A stretch of DNA of 64,000 nt, from assembly GCA_902614125.1 (NCBI GenBank), contig CACMJW010000004.1, forward strand, positions 1 through 64,000, written 5' to 3'. Source of the stretch: an uncultured Pelagibacteraceae bacterium. GTDB lineage: Bacteria > Pseudomonadota > Alphaproteobacteria > Pelagibacterales > Pelagibacteraceae. Under the pieces are notes generated by a model that did no database searches, was not told the origin of the DNA, and saw only the letters and a program-made list of their open reading frames with translations. Below are positions 20,795 through 29,410 of the stretch, one piece after another. Each line of letters starts with the position of its first letter. Within the stretch, counting starts at the first letter, position 1. The position numbers and the translations under genes are program-made.

Positions 20795-21016
20795 CTAAAG
20801 TTTAAAATCATTATCATCTGTTGAGTTTTTTGACTTAAATCTTGTCTCAATATTTTTAACTTCATTTCTTAAAACAGAAATTATTTTATTCGCATCATGT
20901 GAAGAATAATCATAGTGAGTTTTGTTAGCTAAGTTTCCAATAAGCTTTAAAAGTTTAATAGCTTTTCTTACTCTGTTTTCAGCTAGTTCTTTGAATTTAT
21001 CACTTTTTTTACTCAT
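20795..21016 (-). CDS. Hypothetical 73-aa small protein, first gene of cassette
   Basis: Helical charged ORF (FKELAENRVRKAIKLLKLIGNLANKTHYDYSSHDANKII), 6 bp upstream of next gene. Confidence 0.65.
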   Translation of the reverse strand: MSKKSDKFKELAENRVRKAIKLLKLIGNLANKTHYDYSSHDANKIISVLRNEVKNIETRFKSKNSTDDNDFKL

Positions 21017-21198
21017 ATTTACTTTATCTCTTTCTAATATTATTTAAATATTTGTAAAATATTAATCATATATGATAATAAAAAGCAACAAATAATTAAA
21101 AAATATTTTAAAATTATTTCAATCTAGGATTGAATAAATTTATTAAAAATTAGTTTTATTTATTGAAACGAATATTTAGGATTATTGTAAAATGGGCT

Positions 21199-21232
21199 AA
21201 ACTAGATATACGACTAGATATATTTGAGATAA
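21199..21232. repeat. 34-bp direct repeat, right copy
   Basis: Identical to 16205..16238. Confidence 0.95.
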
Positions 21233-21250
21233 TACTAGTTTTGAAGTGGC

Positions 21251-21478
21251 ATGAACAAAGAAAACGCAAGTAAACTCTGGAAAATTATTCAGGATGCTGG
21301 CGATTATTTGGTGGGACAATTACCTGATCACCCAAATCACCCTAAGGGAAGAAACCCCTACGCTCATGTTGCAATTTGTGTGAAAAGTAAATTTAATGCC
21401 AGTTACAAAGATATACCTGATGATCAGTTAGATGATGTAATTAAGTATATTGAATTTTTAAAGGAAAATCCAAGCTAA
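21251..21478 (+). CDS. Hypothetical 75-aa protein (intact copy)
   Basis: ORF with synonymous-biased differences from the partial copy at 16039, indicating coding constraint. Confidence 0.75.
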   Translation: MNKENASKLWKIIQDAGDYLVGQLPDHPNHPKGRNPYAHVAICVKSKFNASYKDIPDDQLDDVIKYIEFLKENPS

Positions 21479-22525
21479 CTAAGATTTAATATAGTTTAAA
21501 AAAGTATCAACATCAGTTGGATCTGTGTTCCATGCTGTTACTAATCTAACCGCATTACCATCCCACTCATCATCGTTTATGGTGTAGCCTTCTGAATTAA
21601 GTTGATCAATTATATCTTTAGGCATTTTTACAAATACCTCGTTAGCATCTGTTGGATATGCAATTTTTATATTTTTATGCTTTTCCAAACCTTGGCTTAG
21701 TTTTTTTCCCATTGCATTTGCGTGTTTAGCATTTTTTATCCAAACATCATTTGAAATATATGCATCTAATTGTGCAGAGACAAAACTCATTTTTGATAGT
21801 AAATGCCCCGCTCTCTTCATTAAAAAAGGTAAGTTTCCAACCAATTCTGGCTTAAAAAAAATTATTGCCTCAGCTGCTAAACATCCATTTTTTGTTGCTC
21901 CAAATGAAAGAACATCAATACCTGATTTCCATGTCATTTCTGCTGGACTGCAATTTAATGAGACTAAAGCATTGGCGAATCTAGCTCCATCCATATGAAT
22001 ATTGAGCTTATGTTTATGAGCTACTTCAGAAATATTTTTAATCTCATCCAAATTATAAGCTTCTCCTGTTTCACATAGTTGTGTAATACTTACAGATGAG
22101 GGTTGTGTGTGATGGACAATTCCTTTTCCACCTATTGAATTGTTAAGTTCTTCAGCTGTAATTTTTCCATCTATTCCGTTAAGATTTACTAACTTTGCTC
22201 CACCTGTATAAAACTCTGGAGCCCCACACTCATCAACATTGATATGTGAAAGTCTATGACAATAAATATTTCCAAATGAAGGTGTCATTGTAGATAAAGC
22301 AAGTGCATTGGCTGCTGTCCCTGAGGAAGTTGGAAAAACAATTACTTCTTTTTCAAATATTTCTGAAAATTTATCTTGTAAACTCTTTGAGAGATCATCA
22401 TTGCCATAAGGCGTTCTATCTCCATCATTAGCTTTTAAAATAGCATCTAATACTTCTGGACATGCTCCTGTAACATTGTCAGATGCAAATTTCACTCTAT
22501 CTCTTTTTGTTTTAATTGTTGCCAT
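21479..22525 (-). CDS. Low-specificity threonine aldolase / beta-eliminating lyase family (PLP)
   Basis: DGDRTPYGNDDLSKSLQ, FPTSSGTAANALAL, HMDGARFANALVSL, FGATKNGCLAAEA. Confidence 0.88.
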   Translation of the reverse strand: MATIKTKRDRVKFASDNVTGACPEVLDAILKANDGDRTPYGNDDLSKSLQDKFSEIFEKEVIVFPTSSGTAANALALSTMTPSFGNIYCHRLSHINVDECGAPEFYTGGAKLVNLNGIDGKITAEELNNSIGGKGIVHHTQPSSVSITQLCETGEAYNLDEIKNISEVAHKHKLNIHMDGARFANALVSLNCSPAEMTWKSGIDVLSFGATKNGCLAAEAIIFFKPELVGNLPFLMKRAGHLLSKMSFVSAQLDAYISNDVWIKNAKHANAMGKKLSQGLEKHKNIKIAYPTDANEVFVKMPKDIIDQLNSEGYTINDDEWDGNAVRLVTAWNTDPTDVDTFLNYIKS

Positions 22526-23637
22526 TATTGTTTAGGAAAATAATCTTTTAATGTTCCTTCTCTGTACACATCTGCAGTACAACAATGAAGACCTCCTCCG
22601 AACGCATAGGCATCTCTAAGCTCGACAGGTACAACTTCCATACCTAATTTATCTAATTGTTCAGCTTGATAAACTTCACTTTTCTCAACGCAAACTGTTT
22701 TTGGATCAAGAACAAGAACATTCATGGATAGCCAAGTTGAGGAATAACAAAGTGGAGGTGGTTCGTTATGAGCTGGTTGTGCACTATCTACTATTTCCCA
22801 TCCATTATCCTCAAATAATTTTCTTTGATCTTTAGGTAATCTTCTTTGAGGGTTATTTATAATTAATCCTTCTTTAATTGGTGTAAAAGTTGCATCAATA
22901 TGGATTGGATAAGGATCACCTGGAAAATTTACTGCATGAACTCTATGATCTTTATAATGTCTTTTAATCCAATCAATTCCTTTTAAATTTGTTGTAAAAC
23001 CGTGCTGAACCACTAAATCTTTTCCAAATCTCAAAATATCAGCTGCATCAAACAAAGGTTCCTCTTCAGTTGTTACAAAATATTTTTGTTCAGTCCACTC
23101 AAGTCTTTTTTGTACTCCAATTTTATCTGATAAATAATCTTTTCTATAGTCTGCATCTGTTAATCTTGGTTTTGGAGCTGACTCATGTCTCATGTTTGGA
23201 TCTTCATTATAATACTGTTTTAATAAAGGTCTGTAGCAAAGGTATTCAAACCATCTACATCTATAACTCATCGTAGCTTCTAAAATTTCATTCCCAACTG
23301 TAAGCAAAACATCTCTTGGCGGCATACATCCAAACATTGTTTCAGCCTTCCAATCTGGTGTTGAAGTAGGTTGATTAAAATCCAAAGGCGTTGGTCTATC
23401 AACTTTAATTCCACGCTTTTCTAACATGGATGAAAAATTATCTAAAAGTTCATTTGCTTTATCAACCGTGTCTTTTGTTCTTGGGCCAAACTGACCTCTC
23501 ATATCGCTATCTTCAGGAACTTTTGCATCTAAAGCTGGTTCAGGAGCAGGAATACAAGTCCCATCAGCACGTCCAACTATTACATGTTTTAATGGATCCC
23601 ATTCATTCCAGCTATTTACAATTACTTTATCTGGCAT
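22525..23637 (-). CDS. Glycine amidinotransferase-like protein
   Basis: VNSWNEWDPLKHVIVGRADG, HIDATFTPIKEGLI, FGGGLHCCTADVYREG (catalytic Cys region). Confidence 0.85.
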   Translation of the reverse strand: MPDKVIVNSWNEWDPLKHVIVGRADGTCIPAPEPALDAKVPEDSDMRGQFGPRTKDTVDKANELLDNFSSMLEKRGIKVDRPTPLDFNQPTSTPDWKAETMFGCMPPRDVLLTVGNEILEATMSYRCRWFEYLCYRPLLKQYYNEDPNMRHESAPKPRLTDADYRKDYLSDKIGVQKRLEWTEQKYFVTTEEEPLFDAADILRFGKDLVVQHGFTTNLKGIDWIKRHYKDHRVHAVNFPGDPYPIHIDATFTPIKEGLIINNPQRRLPKDQRKLFEDNGWEIVDSAQPAHNEPPPLCYSSTWLSMNVLVLDPKTVCVEKSEVYQAEQLDKLGMEVVPVELRDAYAFGGGLHCCTADVYREGTLKDYFPKQ

Positions 23638-24855
23638 TTAATTTTTTATAATATTATGATCAGGTCCAAACGGAAATTTAGTAATATTTTCAGCGCCATC
23701 TTCTTTGATCACTAAAATATCGTGCTCTCTATAGCCACCTGCACCAGGCTTTCCCTCTGGAATCATAATCATTGGTTCCATTGATATCACCATGTTTTTT
23801 TCAAGAACAGTATCAATATCTTCTCTAAGTTCCAACCCCGCCTCTCTTCCATAAAAATGTGAGAGCATTCCAAATGAATGACCATAGCCAAACGTTCGAT
23901 ATTGAAGATAACCTAATTCAGCAAATAAATTATTTAACTCCTCACAAATTTCAGAACACTTTACCCCTGGTTTGATTAATTCTAATCCACGTTTATGAAC
24001 TTTTACATTTGCTTCCCAAGCTTTTAAAGATGCATCATCAATTTCATTAACAAACAATGTTCGCTCTAAAGCTGTATAGTAACCTGAGATCATTGGAAAA
24101 GTATTTAAAGATAATATATCTCCATTTTGTAATGCTCTATTTGTTTTTGGATTATGCGCTCCATCTGTATTAATTCCTGATTGAAACCAAACCCAAGTAT
24201 CCATATATTCCGCATCAGGATAAGACTTTGCTATTTCTCTCTCCATTTTATCTCTTCCAGCTATTGCAATCTCTAACTCTGATTGACCAGGTTTTATGTG
24301 TTTTACAATTTCCTCAGCACCTAAATCAGCAATACGAGCACCATTTTTAATTATTGAAATCTCTTCATCTGATTTAATCATTCTTTGTTTCATTAAGTGC
24401 TTTGAAATATCTTTAAAAATAGCAATACTAAAAATCGAGTTTAATTTTTCTTTTATATCTAAAGTTACATGATCATTTTCAATTCCAATTGTTTTTGGAG
24501 GATCATCTCTTCCAATTATAGACACAATAGCTCTTAAAAAATTATCTCTTTTCCAATCAGTATAGATTACGTTATTACAATGTGATCTCCTCCAAGGTTG
24601 ACTTGCATCAATATTTGCAGAAATAGTTACTATTTTATCTTTTGTGACTACACATCCATATGGTCTTCCAAATGAACAATAAATAAACCCTGTATAGTAA
24701 GCAATGTTATGCATCGAGGTTAGAATTGCCATATCCATGTTATTATTCGACATAACATCTCTAAGTTTTGATACTCTATTTTTGTACTCTATATCTGAAA
24801 AAGGAAGTTTTACTTTTTCACCATTTTTCAATTCAAAAAAATCTGGTCTTTCCAT
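23638..24855 (-). CDS. M24 family peptidase / creatinase-like
   Basis: N-terminal creatinase domain, then pita-bread fold motifs GYGHSFGMLSHFYGREAGLELRED and VISMEPMIMIPE. Confidence 0.85.
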   Translation of the reverse strand: MERPDFFELKNGEKVKLPFSDIEYKNRVSKLRDVMSNNNMDMAILTSMHNIAYYTGFIYCSFGRPYGCVVTKDKIVTISANIDASQPWRRSHCNNVIYTDWKRDNFLRAIVSIIGRDDPPKTIGIENDHVTLDIKEKLNSIFSIAIFKDISKHLMKQRMIKSDEEISIIKNGARIADLGAEEIVKHIKPGQSELEIAIAGRDKMEREIAKSYPDAEYMDTWVWFQSGINTDGAHNPKTNRALQNGDILSLNTFPMISGYYTALERTLFVNEIDDASLKAWEANVKVHKRGLELIKPGVKCSEICEELNNLFAELGYLQYRTFGYGHSFGMLSHFYGREAGLELREDIDTVLEKNMVISMEPMIMIPEGKPGAGGYREHDILVIKEDGAENITKFPFGPDHNIIKN

Positions 24856-24861
24856 AAAAAA

Positions 24862-25767
24862 CTAATTTAAACCAATAAATCTTCTATTGGATTGCATGAT
24901 CATGCTGTAATAGAAAACTGCAATAAATATAAAAAAGCCACCAATAATTGTGTTTGTTGCTGGAACTTCATTGATACCTAACCATGGTAACCAAACCCAA
25001 AATATTCCTCCAATTACCTCTGTTAAAGATAACAAAGTTAAATCTGCAGCAGGAATATTTTTTGAACCAATTGAATATAATATTAAACCTGCACAAACTA
25101 AAGTTCCATGAGTTGCAAACAAAGCTTCATTTTTACTAGAAGATAAAAATTGACTGTCATTTAAAATCAACATTACCGATGAAAATAAAAAACAAAATAA
25201 ACCTGCAATTGCTACTGATGTAAATTTAGGTGTTTCTTTTCTCCAACGCAAAGTTACAGAAAAAACAGAAAATCCAAGAGCAGATGCTAAACCAAAGACA
25301 AGACCGGGAAGAGAGTTTGTTCCACCTGTTCCAAACGCCATTACAACAATTCCAAATGTTGCAACTAAAATTGCCACCCAAACTGTAAGTGAAATTTTTT
25401 CTCTTAAAAATAAAAACCCTAACAACGCTGTTATAAATGGCATTGCGGCTAAACATAAAAGGGTTACTGCAGCGCTAGTATTTGTGATTGACCATATAAA
25501 AGTCATCATAGCCGTACCCAATCCAATGCCACCTAAAACACCAGAAATACCAACTTTAAAATAGTTTTTATAAAAATCTAATCCTTCTTCAAAATATAGA
25601 TAAAGATTTAATAAAATGAATATTACTAATCCCCTTGTAAATAAATATTGCCAAGGAACCAATTGAGGTTGATCAATATGCCTTACAACATACGGTCCAA
25701 AAGACCATAATAGTCCAGCAAAAAGAACTATTGGGATTGCAACTTTTGGATTTTTTAGATCGAGCAT
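24862..25767 (-). CDS. DMT superfamily (EamA) transporter
   Basis: TM pattern, FLFLREKISLTVWVAI, LTEVIGGIFWVWL. Confidence 0.85.
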   Translation of the reverse strand: MLDLKNPKVAIPIVLFAGLLWSFGPYVVRHIDQPQLVPWQYLFTRGLVIFILLNLYLYFEEGLDFYKNYFKVGISGVLGGIGLGTAMMTFIWSITNTSAAVTLLCLAAMPFITALLGFLFLREKISLTVWVAILVATFGIVVMAFGTGGTNSLPGLVFGLASALGFSVFSVTLRWRKETPKFTSVAIAGLFCFLFSSVMLILNDSQFLSSSKNEALFATHGTLVCAGLILYSIGSKNIPAADLTLLSLTEVIGGIFWVWLPWLGINEVPATNTIIGGFFIFIAVFYYSMIMQSNRRFIGLN

Positions 25768-25812
25768 CCCGAATTTTTAATCTTATTTTAAATTTGAGAC
25801 AAGAAAATACGA

Positions 25813-27054
25813 TTAGTTGATCAAAAATTCATTAAGACCTGATGCTGAGTAAACATCTATTAAATTTCCTTTATTGAATACTGAAACACCATCTTTAAAT
25901 ACACCCCAAGCGTTAGATTTAACAAAAGGCTCGATTTTATAAGACTCTTGTCCTTCAAATACCTCAAATTGAACGAGGCCTTTATTATCAAAGGTTAATT
26001 TTCCTTTAACAAATCTTGTAAATTTTTTCTTTTTGGAAAATTTATTTTTTAGTTTTGCAAATATTGGTTTTTCTGCTTTTAAACCTAAAGATTTAAATAA
26101 CAACGGGATTACAAAAAATCTAAAACAAGCAACTGAGGAAATGGGATTACCTGGTAAACCGAAAAAACATTTGTTGTTATTAAATTTTGCAAACATGATT
26201 GGTTTTCCTGGTCTAATTGCAACTCCTTTAAAGTGATTTTTAAGTTTAAATTGATGAATAACACTTGGAATAAAATCAAATTTTCCTTTAGAGACAGCTC
26301 CAGAAGTAATTAGGATATCAGTTTTAGACTTTAATTGTTTAGATATTTGTTTTTTAAATAATTTTTGATCTTTATCTCTTAAGATTTTTTGAACAGTGAA
26401 ATTTACAGGTAAACTTTTGATTAAAGAGTATAGATAAATTGTGTTTGAATTTCTTATTTTCCACGAAGGTATATTTTTTTTATCAGACAATTCATTTCCT
26501 GATGGATAAAAGACTATATTTACTTTCTTTTTAATTAAGACTTTATCTATACCTAACGTTTTTAAAGATAAGATGTGAGCAGGATTTATTAATTCTCCTT
26601 TTCTAATTATTTTATTTCCTTTTTTATAATCTGAGCCTTTTGGTCTAATAAATTCTGATTTTTTAATTTTTTTATTAATAATTATATATTTTGCATTTTG
26701 TTTACTTGGAAAAAACTCAATATCCTCAATTGGAATAATGGTATCAAAAGGTTTTTTAATAATTGCACCTGTCATTACCTCAATACATGATAATTTGGGA
26801 ACTTTTTTAATATAAGGGTTATCCCCTGCTGCAATAGTTTTAAGTATTTTAAATTTTTGAAATGTATTTTTTGTTTCTTTTGAATTTACTGCATAACCAT
26901 CGAACGCTGTATTATCATCAGCGGGATAATCAGATTTAGCAATCACATCTTTGCTCGATATTCTGTTTAAAGCATCTTTTATTGAAACAATTTCACTGCC
27001 AATTTTTAATGGGTTTTTATTCAATTTACTTATTGCTGCTTTATAAGAATTCAT
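25813..27054 (-). CDS. moeA: Molybdopterin molybdotransferase
   Basis: DNTAFDGYAV, TSGAVSKGKFDF, GLPGNPISS. Confidence 0.9.
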   Translation of the reverse strand: MNSYKAAISKLNKNPLKIGSEIVSIKDALNRISSKDVIAKSDYPADDNTAFDGYAVNSKETKNTFQKFKILKTIAAGDNPYIKKVPKLSCIEVMTGAIIKKPFDTIIPIEDIEFFPSKQNAKYIIINKKIKKSEFIRPKGSDYKKGNKIIRKGELINPAHILSLKTLGIDKVLIKKKVNIVFYPSGNELSDKKNIPSWKIRNSNTIYLYSLIKSLPVNFTVQKILRDKDQKLFKKQISKQLKSKTDILITSGAVSKGKFDFIPSVIHQFKLKNHFKGVAIRPGKPIMFAKFNNNKCFFGLPGNPISSVACFRFFVIPLLFKSLGLKAEKPIFAKLKNKFSKKKKFTRFVKGKLTFDNKGLVQFEVFEGQESYKIEPFVKSNAWGVFKDGVSVFNKGNLIDVYSASGLNEFLIN

Positions 27055-27653
27055 ATCTTTTTAGATGCTTCCTCTAAATCTATTTTAGTATTTATGTTTA
27101 AAAAACTATTATCGTCTTTAGGATCTAATTCAATTATTTCTGTTCCAATTTTATTAGCCCAATCTTCAACTTTTCTATCCCCTGCCTCTAAGTCTTTTCT
27201 TAATTGATCTTTAAGCTCCGCTGACCATAAGCCAAAAATATTGTGTCTTTTTTCACCACTTTTTAAAAAAAACAATTTTTTACTAGATTGTCTTTGAGCG
27301 GCAATCATTTGATCAATAATTTCGATTTTGAAAAAAGGTGTGTCACAAGGAAATGTCATAATCCACTTATAGTTTTTTGAATTATCTATTATCCATTCCA
27401 TTGAAGATAGCACACCAACTAGAGGTCCTAATTGTCCATCCATAACATCATTTGAGTAAAAAACATTGCTTATTAATTTGTTACTTTCCTCATTTGAGAT
27501 GATTAAAATTTCTTTAAATCTATTCTTAAGTTTATGAATTGTATGATCAATTAAAGTTATGTCTCCCAATTTGGCATTTGCTTTATTCCCACCAAACCGT
27601 CTTGATTTTCCACCAGCTAATATAACTGGCAAAACATTGTTTTCGCTCATCAA
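27051..27653 (-). CDS. mobA: Molybdenum cofactor guanylyltransferase
   Basis: LAGGKSRRFGGNKA, MTFPCDTPF. Confidence 0.9.
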   Translation of the reverse strand: MMSENNVLPVILAGGKSRRFGGNKANAKLGDITLIDHTIHKLKNRFKEILIISNEESNKLISNVFYSNDVMDGQLGPLVGVLSSMEWIIDNSKNYKWIMTFPCDTPFFKIEIIDQMIAAQRQSSKKLFFLKSGEKRHNIFGLWSAELKDQLRKDLEAGDRKVEDWANKIGTEIIELDPKDDNSFLNINTKIDLEEASKKI

Positions 27654-27694
27654 ATTAAATATAAGTCATATATCGTTTTAATAAAGATCAATAA

Positions 27695-28108
27695 ATGGAC
27701 TTAGAAATTTTAAAAATTGCTTCAGATACTAAAAATCATAAAGTTTTAAAAGATAGCTCTCATTTTGCTAAATTTAAAAACCCATTATGTGGAGATGAAA
27801 TGAATGTAAGTCTTATGGTTAAAGGTGAGAAAATTACGGATTTTGCTTATGAATGTAAATCATGTATTTACTGCCAAGCTTCAGCAAGTATTTTGTCAAA
27901 AACATCCATTAATAAGTCTATTAAAAAAATAAAAGAAATTATAGCTATTGCTAACAATTTTTTTGAAAATGCATCTGAAAAATTTCCAAAAGAGTGGAAA
28001 ATATTAGAAAAACTTTTTAATAAAAAAAATATTTCAAGAAAAGAGTGCCTTCTGTTACCTTTCAAAACATTGGCAAAGGCCTTAAAGTCTTCATATGGAA
28101 AAAGATAA
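27695..28108 (+). CDS. Iron-sulfur cluster scaffold-like protein (NifU/SufU type)
   Basis: FKNPLCGDEMNVSLMV, ECKSCIYCQASASIL. Confidence 0.8.
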   Translation: MDLEILKIASDTKNHKVLKDSSHFAKFKNPLCGDEMNVSLMVKGEKITDFAYECKSCIYCQASASILSKTSINKSIKKIKEIIAIANNFFENASEKFPKEWKILEKLFNKKNISRKECLLLPFKTLAKALKSSYGKR

Positions 28109-28568
28109 ATTAATTAAATCTTTACTAGCAGGACTTTTTTCTGCAATCACAATAGGTGCTTTAACTTATTTAACTTACAAAACTACATTTGGTTTATTTT
28201 TAATTGCATCATTTGGATCGTCAATGGTTTTATTGTATGGATTTCCAGAAAGTCCTTTTGCACAGCCTAAAAATATATTTTTTGGTCATTTTTTAACATC
28301 TGTTGTTGGAATTATTGTTTTAAATTTTGTACCACTTCCAATTTATATAACTATTCCAATAGGTGTGGGCTTAGGAGTTAGTTTAATGATCCTTTTAGAT
28401 GTGACTCATCCACCAGCAGGTGGAAATCCAATTATAGTAATCATTGGAAGTGTTTCTTACGATTATTTGTTAAGTCCAATTATACTTGGATCAATAATTG
28501 TTTTAGTATTTGGGATAGTTATCAATAAGTTTTTATTAAAAAAAAAGTACCCTCAAAAATGGATATAA
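28095..28568 (+). CDS. HPP family membrane protein
   Basis: ASFGSSMVLLYGFPESPFAQPKNIFFGH and DVTHPPAGGNPI (HPP motif). Confidence 0.85.
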   Translation: MEKDKLIKSLLAGLFSAITIGALTYLTYKTTFGLFLIASFGSSMVLLYGFPESPFAQPKNIFFGHFLTSVVGIIVLNFVPLPIYITIPIGVGLGVSLMILLDVTHPPAGGNPIIVIIGSVSYDYLLSPIILGSIIVLVFGIVINKFLLKKKYPQKWI

Positions 28569-29398
28569 AATACAACGTATCAAAAATTAAAGGTTCAAAA
28601 GAGGAAATCGTAAAAGATGCTGTATCTGTTGAGGAACCTTTAGAAATGCGCCTTAAATATAAAAAGAATGGAAAAATTGAAACGCAAAATATATCTATAA
28701 CAATGAGGACACCTGGAAATGATGAAGATTTAATTAGAGGATTTTTATTTAATGAAAGAATAATTGAGAATATAGATGAAATAGATAGCATTCAATATAT
28801 AGGTGATCCTGTTGGAGATTACAATTTACATAACGTTATTGAAGCTACAATAAATAAAACAGATAATTTAGATATTGGTAAATTAAAAAGAAACTTCGTA
28901 ACAAACTCCTCCTGTGGAGTATGTGGAAAAACTTCATTAGACTCAATTGAAGTATTAAAAAATGATAAATTAGATTCGCATTTTCCAAAAATAAAAGAGG
29001 AGATAATTTTAAAATCTCCAAGTCTATTAATGAATGAACAGTCTGAGTTTGCAAAAACTGGTGGAATTCATGCTAGTGCATTAATTGATGAAGCAGGTAC
29101 GGTAATAGCGACCCGTGAAGATGTTGGAAGACATAATGCTTTAGACAAATTGTTAGGTCATACTATTCAAAATGGACTGCTTAATATAAAGGCTCAGTTT
29201 ATTGCCTGCTCTGGAAGGTTGAATTTCGAGCTAGTTCAAAAGGGATTAATGGCAAATATTGGTATTATGGCTGGTGTGGGTGCGCCTACGAGTCTCGCAG
29301 TGGATCTAGCTAAACGTTTTGACATGACTCTATTAGGTTTTGTAAAAGAAAGTGGCTTTAATATATATAATAATAAAAAAAGGATAGTATTAAGCTAA
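28559..29398 (+). CDS. fdhD: Formate dehydrogenase accessory sulfurtransferase
   Basis: TNSSCGVCGK, TREDVGRHNALDKLLG, GVGAPTSLAV. Confidence 0.92.
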   Translation: MDIKYNVSKIKGSKEEIVKDAVSVEEPLEMRLKYKKNGKIETQNISITMRTPGNDEDLIRGFLFNERIIENIDEIDSIQYIGDPVGDYNLHNVIEATINKTDNLDIGKLKRNFVTNSSCGVCGKTSLDSIEVLKNDKLDSHFPKIKEEIILKSPSLLMNEQSEFAKTGGIHASALIDEAGTVIATREDVGRHNALDKLLGHTIQNGLLNIKAQFIACSGRLNFELVQKGLMANIGIMAGVGAPTSLAVDLAKRFDMTLLGFVKESGFNIYNNKKRIVLS

Positions 29399-29410
29399 TT
29401 TATAAAGAGT

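Larger units (their letters stand above)
16039..21250. mobile_element. Putative accessory cassette / genomic island (no recombinase seen)
   Basis: Bounded by duplicated gene 5' ends (16039 and 21251) and containing a 34-bp direct repeat pair; encloses five same-strand accessory genes with no core-gene resemblance. Confidence 0.6.

Noticed and set aside
16039-21478. Integrase, transposase or tRNA attachment site explaining the cassette
   Set aside because: Looked for recombinase-like ORFs and tRNA-like sequence at both boundaries; none found, so the mobility mechanism is left open.
23070-23651. + strand ORFs opposite the amidinotransferase gene
   Set aside because: Antisense to a conserved gene, low-complexity translation.
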